Shown in pieces: positions 58,451 to 64,000 of a stretch of 64,000 nucleotides of DNA (within the stretch, counting starts at the first letter, position 1; every line of letters begins with the position of its first letter). The notes beneath the pieces are model-generated. The model saw only the letters and a program-made list of their open reading frames with translations. It was not told the DNA's origin and ran no database searches. The stretch comes from Streptomyces sp. WAC 01529 (GTDB taxonomy: Bacteria > Actinomycetota > Actinomycetes > Streptomycetales > Streptomycetaceae): assembly GCF_003945545.1 (NCBI RefSeq), contig NZ_CP029617.1, positions 4,566,001 to 4,630,000 on the forward strand. Reading direction: 5' to 3'. The position numbers and the translations under genes were made by a program.

Positions 58451-60694
58451 TCACTCGGACTCCGGCGGCTTCGCCGTGTCGAAGGCGAACACCGTGTTCT
58501 CCGCGCCGGTCACGATCGCCGCGCGGCCCGCGACGGTCACCCTGGGGCTCGCGTTCATCTCGCCGGACACGCCGTCCGCACGCGGATCGGTGACCCACAG
58601 CTTGGCGCCGCCGCGCTCCCGGAGGGCGGCCACGCGCCCGCTGGCCGAGCTGAAGTACAGCGTGCCGCCCGCGGCGACCGGCCCCGAAGCGCCTTCGAGC
58701 CCCGTCTGCCGGGACCACTTCAGCTTGCCGGTCCCCGGATCGAGCGCGTGTACGAGCCCGGTCCGCCCGGTGAGGTAGACGGTGCCGCCCGCCATCCCGG
58801 GCGTCCCCTCGTACACCGAGGGCAAGGGCGCGTACGACACCTTCCGCGCATCGGTGTCGACCCGCGCCACCCCTTCGTACCCAAGGAACTCGGGCCCCTT
58901 CACACGCTGCCGCAGCAGTACGACATCACCGTCGACGGAACCGACCGGCTGCACAGGACCCACCACGGGCACACCCTTGCCGAACCGCCCCGAGCCGCGC
59001 CCGATCTCGTGCACGGCGGAGTGGCGCACCTCCCCGGCCTCCACCTCGGCGCGCGGCGCGCACACCGCGTACAGCCGTCTCCCCGCCGAGAGCGGGGCGC
59101 ACTCCGAGGCGGCGGGGAAGGGCGCCCGCCAGAGCACGCGGCCGCTGTGCGCCTGCCGCGCCTCGAAACGCCCGTTCGACGCGTCGACCGTCATGACGAG
59201 GGAGCCGGAGACCACGGCGTCCTGCGTCCGCCCCGTCACGGCCGTCGACTGGGCGCCCGACCGCACGGACCACAGCTCCTCGCCCTTCTCCGCGTCGACG
59301 GCCACGACCTCGGTCGCGTCACCGCCCGGCGTGCCCTCGGCGGCGAAGCGGTAACCGAGCACCGTGTCCTCGGTGACGCCCACCAGATGCATGCCCTGGA
59401 CCGGCACGCCCGGGCTCTTCTCCGTCCACACGCGCGAGCCGTCGGAGATCCGCAGCCGGGCCGCCACGACCCCGCCGCCCCCGCAGAACAGCGCGTCCCC
59501 GCGCGCCTCGCACCGCAGTTCGTCCGGGATGTCCTCGCGGCCGCCCCGCACCTGCTTCCGCCACGGCTGGAACCCGCCCGGCAGCGGGGAGCCGGTCGCC
59601 GCGACAGTGCGGCCCTTGTCGCCCTCGCCGCCCGCACCGCCGGGGTCGTCGGTCCGCATCAGCGCGACACCGGCGCCGATCGCCGCGACGGCGACCGCGG
59701 CGGCCAGGACGGGGCGCAGACGGCGGCGGTTCCCGGAGCGGGAGCCGGTGGCGGAGGCGGACTTCGGAGGGGAGGCGGACTTCGGGGGGGAGGCGGTCGG
59801 CGTGGGCGTGTCCTCACCGGCCAGATGGTGCTGCGTGTCCGTCTCGCACGTGGGGCGCGCGGCACCCTCCACGGCGGCGGCCCCGAGATCGGTGGGCAGA
59901 TCCCGCAGCCGTACGAGGAGTTCGTCCGCCGAGGGCCGGTCCTTCGGGTCCTTCGCCAGGCACGGCTCGACGACCCCGCGCAGCGCGCCCGGGACCGAGC
60001 CCAACGACGGCGGCTCATGTACCACTTGATACGCGGTCATATACGGGCTGTCGGCATCGAAGGGCCCCTGACCCGTCGCCGCGTACACGAGCAGCGTGCC
60101 GAGCGAGAACACGTCGGAACGCGGCCCGACCCCGCGCGGCGCCTGCAACTGCTCCGGCGACATGAACGGCGGCGTCCCGATCACCCGCCCCGTCATCGTC
60201 AGCGTCTGCTGGTCCGCCGCGCGCGAGATGCCGAAGTCGATGACGCGCGGGCCCTCGGGGGAGAGGACCACGTTGGACGGCTTGAGGTCCCGGTGCACGA
60301 CACCCGCGCGGTGGATGTCGCGCAGCGCCTCGGTGAGCCCGATGGAGAGCGTGCGCAGCTCGGCGCCGCCGATCGGGCCGTGCTTGGCGATGCGCTGGGC
60401 GAGCGTATGGCCCTCGATGTACGTGGTGGCCATCCACGGGTGCGTGGCCTCGGGGTCCGCGTCGATCACGGCCGCGGTGAAGGCGCCGCTGACGCGTCGG
60501 GCCGCGGCCACCTCCTGCCGGAAGCGGATCCGGAACTCCTCGTCGTCCGCGAACTGCCGGTGGATCAGCTTGATGGCGACGGGCCGCCCCGAGGCCGTAC
60601 GCGCGAGGAAGACGGTGCCCATGCCGCCCGAGCCGAGCCGCGCCTCCAGCGGATAACCGCCGATCTCCTCCGGATCTCCTTCACGGAGTGACAC
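58451..60694 (-). CDS. Receptor-type Ser/Thr protein kinase with an extracytoplasmic PQQ-like beta-propeller
   Basis: The 747-residue protein has an N-terminal eukaryotic-type kinase: Gly loop LGSGGMGTVFLA, Lys in VAIKLIH, catalytic HRDLKPSNVV, DFGISRA and the PFMSPEQLQ region. A Ser/Pro linker with repeated ASPPKSASPPKSA leads to a membrane helix (LRPVLAAAVAVAAIGAGVALM). The C-terminal ~400 residues contain PQQ-like repeats (DGSRVWTEKSPG, GEELWSVRSGAQ, SGRVLWRAPF, GKLKWSRQTG, GGAKLWVTD). The propeller would sense an outside ligand. It resembles PknD-type receptors. Confidence 0.9.
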   Translation of the reverse strand: MSLREGDPEEIGGYPLEARLGSGGMGTVFLARTASGRPVAIKLIHRQFADDEEFRIRFRQEVAAARRVSGAFTAAVIDADPEATHPWMATTYIEGHTLAQRIAKHGPIGGAELRTLSIGLTEALRDIHRAGVVHRDLKPSNVVLSPEGPRVIDFGISRAADQQTLTMTGRVIGTPPFMSPEQLQAPRGVGPRSDVFSLGTLLVYAATGQGPFDADSPYMTAYQVVHEPPSLGSVPGALRGVVEPCLAKDPKDRPSADELLVRLRDLPTDLGAAAVEGAARPTCETDTQHHLAGEDTPTPTASPPKSASPPKSASATGSRSGNRRRLRPVLAAAVAVAAIGAGVALMRTDDPGGAGGEGDKGRTVAATGSPLPGGFQPWRKQVRGGREDIPDELRCEARGDALFCGGGGVVAARLRISDGSRVWTEKSPGVPVQGMHLVGVTEDTVLGYRFAAEGTPGGDATEVVAVDAEKGEELWSVRSGAQSTAVTGRTQDAVVSGSLVMTVDASNGRFEARQAHSGRVLWRAPFPAASECAPLSAGRRLYAVCAPRAEVEAGEVRHSAVHEIGRGSGRFGKGVPVVGPVQPVGSVDGDVVLLRQRVKGPEFLGYEGVARVDTDARKVSYAPLPSVYEGTPGMAGGTVYLTGRTGLVHALDPGTGKLKWSRQTGLEGASGPVAAGGTLYFSSASGRVAALRERGGAKLWVTDPRADGVSGEMNASPRVTVAGRAAIVTGAENTVFAFDTAKPPESE

Positions 60695-60824
60695 TGTCCC
60701 GACCTCCCCCGTGATCCCCCGTTACGCCATGCGCCTTACCCCGCCCAAAGTAGCCGCCGGGGGGTGGGGCAGGACAAGAGGGGGACGAATAGGGCGCGCC
60801 GCCCTCCCCGTCCCGGGCGGGGGC

Positions 60825-60830
60825 GATAAT
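60825..60830 (+). promoter_or_regulatory. -10 box of a leaderless promoter for the gene at 60837
   Basis: GATAAT, one base from the ideal TATAAT, is followed by six bases (CAAACA) and GTG at 60837. Confidence 0.5.
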
Positions 60831-60836
60831 CAAACA

Positions 60837-61319
60837 GTGAGCGAAGAACCCACCACCCCCGGTCCCCGGCCCGAACCCATCCGCTTCTTCGGGACGACGT
60901 GGCTCGCCCACGACGGCGGCTACGGCGCGCGCCGCGCCGGTCTCGCCGTCGGCTCGCTGCTCGCGGCGGCCGCGGGCTGCCTCGTGCTGCGCTTCGCGTA
61001 CGAGGGGCTGGCCATCGCGGACGTGGGCGGCTTCGTCAATCTCCTCGTCGTCGTGATGTTCGCGGTCTGCAGCGCGATCGCCTTCCGCCGCACGTGGGAG
61101 GGGTTCGCCAAGCGCCACGACCCGGCATCCCAGGCCCAGCTGCGGAGCCTCCTGACGATCGGTTTCATCGGCGTCCTCCTCGCCTACTTCTTCCGCTCCC
61201 TGAAGGAGGCCCCCGGCGAACGACTCCATCGCGAGGAGTACGAGGCGGCCCTCGCCCAGTACAAGAAGCGGACCTCGCGCCGGACGGGCAACCCGTCCCG
61301 GAAAAAGCGCCGGGCCTGA
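60837..61319 (+). CDS. Small membrane protein of unknown function
   Basis: The 160-residue protein has about three membrane helices (GLAVGSLLAAAAGCLVLRFAY, VNLLVVVMFAVCSAIAF, LRSLLTIGFIGVLLAYFF) and a strongly basic C-terminal tail (KKRTSRRTGNPSRKKRRA). No family is recognisable. The GTG at 60837 sits six bases after GATAAT, so translation is probably leaderless. It is divergent from the kinase gene. Confidence 0.7.
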   Translation: MSEEPTTPGPRPEPIRFFGTTWLAHDGGYGARRAGLAVGSLLAAAAGCLVLRFAYEGLAIADVGGFVNLLVVVMFAVCSAIAFRRTWEGFAKRHDPASQAQLRSLLTIGFIGVLLAYFFRSLKEAPGERLHREEYEAALAQYKKRTSRRTGNPSRKKRRA

Positions 61320-61370
61320 AGCCTCACGGCCACCGGCGGCCCGCCTTGACGGGCCGTGCCGCCCGGAGGA

Positions 61371-61392
61371 TTATTCATCACATGATGAATAA
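61371..61392. promoter_or_regulatory. 22-bp operator overlapping the ABC exporter start codon
   Basis: TTATTCATCA (61371-61380) and TGATGAATAA (61383-61392) are perfect inverted 10-base arms separated by CA. The palindrome covers the ATG (61382) and begins next to the GGAGGA ribosome site. It is AT-rich in a GC-rich neighbourhood and has the look of a TetR- or PadR-type site, but no such gene is adjacent. Confidence 0.65.
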
Positions 61393-62215
61393 CAAGCGTC
61401 CGGGCCGGGGCGGGGACGGGGGTGACCACGTCACCGGCCCAGTCCGTACCGATCCCGCCATCCTGGCCGAAGGCCTCACCGTCGTCCGGGGAGCCCGGAC
61501 CGTCCTGCGCGGCCTCGCCTTCGCTGTCCCGCGCGGCCAGATCACCGGCCTCCTCGGCCCCTCCGGCTGCGGCAAGTCCACGCTGATGCGCGCGGTCGTC
61601 GGCACCCAGGCCAAGGTCACCGGCACCCTGTGCGTCCTCGGCCACCCCGCGGGCGCCCCCGCCCTGCGCTCCCGCATCGGATACGTCACCCAGGACCCCT
61701 CCGTCTACGACGACCTGACCGTCCGCCAGAACCTGGAGTACTTCGCGGCCGTCCTCGACCCCGGCCGGGGCCCCGCCGCGGAACGCCGACGCGACCACGT
61801 CACCCGCGCCATCGCCGACGTCGACCTGGCCTCGCACGCCGACTCCCTCGCGGGCAACCTCTCCGGCGGCCAGCGCAGCCGGGTCTCCCTCGCGGTCGCG
61901 CTCCTCGGCACCCCCGAACTCCTCGTACTCGACGAGCCGACCGTCGGCCTCGATCCCGTACTCCGCCGCGACCTCTGGAACCTCTTCCACACCATCGCCG
62001 CCGAACGAGGCGCCGCGATCCTCGTCTCCTCCCACGTCATGGACGAGGCCGAACGCTGCGACCGCCTCCTCCTCATGCGCGAGGGCGAGATCCTCGCGGA
62101 CGACACCCCGCGAGCGCTGCGCACCCGCACCGGCTCCGACACGGTCGAAGCGGCGTTCCTCCACCTCGTGGACGAGGCCACGGCCCGCTCCCCGGCCCCC
62201 AGGAGCCCCCGATGA
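61382..62215 (+). CDS. ABC-2 type exporter, ATP-binding protein
   Basis: The 277-residue ATPase has Walker A GPSGCGKSTLM, Q-loop GYVTQDPSVYDDLTVRQNLEYFA, signature NLSGGQRSRVSLAVAL, Walker B LLVLDEPTVGLDP and the H-loop SSHVMDEAERCD. It is of the drug-export (DrrA-like) class. ATG at 61382 or 61385 could be used (MMNNKRPG). A 22-base palindrome covers the start and suggests repression. It overlaps the permease gene by four bases. Confidence 0.92.
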   Translation: MMNNKRPGRGGDGGDHVTGPVRTDPAILAEGLTVVRGARTVLRGLAFAVPRGQITGLLGPSGCGKSTLMRAVVGTQAKVTGTLCVLGHPAGAPALRSRIGYVTQDPSVYDDLTVRQNLEYFAAVLDPGRGPAAERRRDHVTRAIADVDLASHADSLAGNLSGGQRSRVSLAVALLGTPELLVLDEPTVGLDPVLRRDLWNLFHTIAAERGAAILVSSHVMDEAERCDRLLLMREGEILADDTPRALRTRTGSDTVEAAFLHLVDEATARSPAPRSPR

Positions 62216-62949
62216 ACCCCCACCGCACCCTCGCCACCGCCGCCCGCGTCCTGCGCCAGCTCCGCCACGACCCGCGCTCCATCGCGCTGATGGTCCTCGT
62301 CCCCTGCGCGATGCTGCTGCTCCTGCGTTACGTGTTCGACGGCGACCCCCGCACCTTCGACTCCATCGGCGCGTCCCTCCTCGGGATCTTCCCCCTCATC
62401 ACGATGTTCCTGGTGACCTCGATCGCCACCTTGCGCGAGCGCACCTCCGGCACCCTCGAACGCCTCCTCGCCATGCCCCTCGGCAAGGGCGACCTCATCG
62501 CCGGATACGCCCTCGCCTTCGGCGCCCTCGCCGTCGTCCAGTCCGCCCTCGCCACCGGCCTCGCCCTCTGGGCCCTCGGCCTGGACGTCACCGGCTCCGC
62601 CTGGCTGCTGCTCCTGGTCGCCCTGCTCGACGCGCTGCTCGGCACCGCCCTCGGCCTGTTCGTCTCGGCGTTCGCCGCGTCCGAGTTCCAGGCCGTCCAG
62701 TTCATGCCGGCGGTGATCTTCCCCCAGCTCCTGCTCTGCGGCCTCTTCGCGCCCCGCCCCAGCATGCAGCCGGTCCTCGAAGGGATCTCCGACGTCCTCC
62801 CCATGTCGTACGCCGTCGACGGCATGAACGAGGTCCTGCGCCACCCCGACATCACCGGCGACTTCGTGCGCGACGCCGTCATCGTCGCCGCCTGCGCCGT
62901 CCTGGTGCTCGGCCTGGGCGCGGCGACCCTGCGCCGCCGCACCGCCTGA
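62212..62949 (+). CDS. ABC-2 type exporter, permease
   Basis: The 245-residue membrane protein has six helices and the ABC-2 pattern: LATAARVLRQLRHDPRSIALMVLVPCAMLLLLRYVFDG, TLRERTSGTLERLLAMPLGKGDLIAGY and FMPAVIFPQLLLCGLFAPRPSMQPVLEGISDVLPMSYAVDGMNEVLRH. It is the DrrB-like partner of the upstream ATPase (ATGA overlap). The pair probably exports a drug or lipid-like molecule; the substrate is unknown. Confidence 0.92.
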   Translation: MNPHRTLATAARVLRQLRHDPRSIALMVLVPCAMLLLLRYVFDGDPRTFDSIGASLLGIFPLITMFLVTSIATLRERTSGTLERLLAMPLGKGDLIAGYALAFGALAVVQSALATGLALWALGLDVTGSAWLLLLVALLDALLGTALGLFVSAFAASEFQAVQFMPAVIFPQLLLCGLFAPRPSMQPVLEGISDVLPMSYAVDGMNEVLRHPDITGDFVRDAVIVAACAVLVLGLGAATLRRRTA

Positions 62950-63068
62950 GCCCCGGCCCCCGCGCACCCGCCGCGTCCGCCGCGTCCGCCCACCGGACGC
63001 ACCACCGGCCCGGCGCACCCCAATGCGAGGATGGCCCCCGGACGACGCAACCCCGGAAGGCCCCCGCC

Positions 63069-63893
63069 ATGAGCCGCACCACGAGTCAGAAAGTCGCAGT
63101 CCTCGGCACCGGAAAGATCGGTGAGGCCCTGCTCAGCGGCATGATCCGCGGCGGCTGGGCCCCCGCCGACCTCCTGGTCACCACCCGCCGCCAGGAACGC
63201 GCCGACGAACTGAGCACCCGCTACGGCGTCACCCCGGTCAGCAACGCCGACGCCGCCAAGCAGGCCGACACCCTCATCCTCGCCTGCAAGCCGCAGGACA
63301 TGGCGAAGCTGCTCGACGAGCTCGCCCCGCACGTCACCGCCGACCGCCTCGTCATCAGCGCGGCCGCCGGCATCACCACCGCCTTCATCGAAGAGCGCCT
63401 CGCCGACGACACCCCCGTCGTCCGGGTCATGCCGAACACCCCCGTCCTCGTGGACGAGGGCATGTCCGTCATCTCCGCCGGCAGCCACGCCACCGCCGAG
63501 GCGCTCGCCCACGCCGAGGACATCTTCGGCGCCGTCGGCAAGACGCTCCGGGTCCCCGAGACCCAGCAGGACGCCTGCACGGCCCTGTCCGGCTCGGGCC
63601 CGGCCTACTTCTACTTTCTCGTCGAGGCCATGACCGACGCGGGCATCCTCCTCGGCCTGCCCCGCGACAAGGCCCACGACCTGATCGTCCAGGCGGCGGT
63701 CGGCGCCTCCGTCATGCTCCGCGACAGCGGCGAGCACCCGGTGAAGCTCCGCGAGGCCGTCACCTCCCCGGCGGGCACGACGATCAACGCGATCCGCGAA
63801 CTGGAGAACCACGGCGTGCGCGCGGCGCTCATCGCGGCCCTGGAAGCGGCCCGCGACCGCAGCCGCGAACTGGCCTCCGGCAACAACAGCTGA
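63069..63893 (+). CDS. proC: Pyrroline-5-carboxylate reductase
   Basis: ProC reduces pyrroline-5-carboxylate to proline with NAD(P)H. The 274-residue protein has the Rossmann motif KVAVLGTGKIGEALLSGMIRGGW, VRVMPNTPVLVDEGMSVI, and the C-terminal family signature ALSGSGPAYFYFLVEAMTDAGILLGLPRDKAHDLIVQAAVGASVML followed by SPAGTTINAIRELE. A GGAAGG ribosome site precedes the ATG. Length is normal. Confidence 0.96.
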   Translation: MSRTTSQKVAVLGTGKIGEALLSGMIRGGWAPADLLVTTRRQERADELSTRYGVTPVSNADAAKQADTLILACKPQDMAKLLDELAPHVTADRLVISAAAGITTAFIEERLADDTPVVRVMPNTPVLVDEGMSVISAGSHATAEALAHAEDIFGAVGKTLRVPETQQDACTALSGSGPAYFYFLVEAMTDAGILLGLPRDKAHDLIVQAAVGASVMLRDSGEHPVKLREAVTSPAGTTINAIRELENHGVRAALIAALEAARDRSRELASGNNS

Positions 63894-63913
63894 GACACCG
63901 CCCCCACGTCACG

Positions 63914-64000
63914 TCACATCACCGGCTGCGGCGAGGACGCGGCGGGCAGAAGGCCGACGGCCCGATACGCCCCGTCGACCGTGGGCCGGGCCATCTCCCT
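63914..64000 (-). CDS. C-terminal end of a gene, possibly tryptophanyl-tRNA synthetase (partial)
   Basis: A minus-strand frame enters from the right edge and stops at 63914-63916. Only 28 residues are visible (REMARPTVDGAYRAVGLLPA and eight more). The pattern TVDGAYRAVGLLP resembles the end of TrpS proteins, and in S. coelicolor a trpS gene lies near proC as I recall. The evidence is thin, and the gene cut by the window edge must be read to name it. Confidence 0.35.
   Translation of the reverse strand, partial: REMARPTVDGAYRAVGLLPAASSPQPVM

Overview
The window is a high-GC actinobacterial chromosome segment that almost certainly comes from a Streptomyces. The evidence is very high third-position GC, GGAGG-type ribosome sites mixed with many leaderless starts, an Lsr2 gene, a sigE-cseA-cseB-cseC envelope-stress operon, bldA-type rarity of TTA codons (I found one in-frame TTA in the whole window), and a gene order that, from memory, follows the core chromosome of S. 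coelicolor around sigE and clpC. It is conserved core chromosome, not a prophage or island. I see no rRNA, tRNA, insertion sequence or CRISPR array.

Layout. 1-3.5 kb: the end of a folate operon (folP plus an NTF2-like gene) and an MprF-like aminoacyl-transfer protein. 3.6-8.5 kb: an esterase-like membrane protein and an osmoprotectant (OpuC-type) ABC transporter whose ATPase is divergent from its permeases and binding protein. 8.7-18.7 kb: a coiled-coil protein, paired PH-domain proteins, a lone nuoD paralogue, a MidA-like methyltransferase, a NarL-type two-component pair, an ArsR regulator and a threonine-aldolase-like enzyme. 18.9-24.3 kb: a tightly overlapping operon (DUF2520 protein, panC, nadB, nadC, coaX) joining CoA and NAD synthesis. 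24.6-30.7 kb: small proteins, a BlaI regulator, an ArgA-like acetyltransferase, lsr2 and clpC.

30.8-41.4 kb: a NACHT-type STAND NTPase (a bacterial NLR relative), an M23 peptidase, a TetR/MFS efflux pair with twin operators, a VOC protein and the sigE-cse operon. 41.5-47.6 kb: mutY, about 0.9 kb of repeat-rich non-coding DNA with a 91-bp tandem array, an unusual histidine kinase with its response regulator, a PAP2 phosphatase and a secreted-type protein. 47.7-58 kb: disA and radA, a fused sigma-like/membrane/BACON protein, a Cys-rich protein, a Ppx/GppA-like gene, a TIM-barrel/TetR pair and ilvD. 58-64 kb: an SH3-like protein, a Ser/Thr kinase with a beta-propeller, a small membrane protein, an ABC-2 exporter with an operator over its start codon, proC and the end of a possible trpS.

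Themes. Several genes concern envelope integrity and signalling (MprF-like, cse, M23, PAP2, efflux pumps, kinase). Others concern genome integrity (mutY, disA, radA). Two sequences match the RecA-independent DNA-damage promoter motif as I remember it, one at radA and one, unexpectedly, at the osmoprotectant permease. The best candidate for a less-described system is the NACHT protein, which carries a TTA codon near its start and so may be under bldA control. Motif consensus statements for PafBC, ClgR and SigR are from memory and were not computed.
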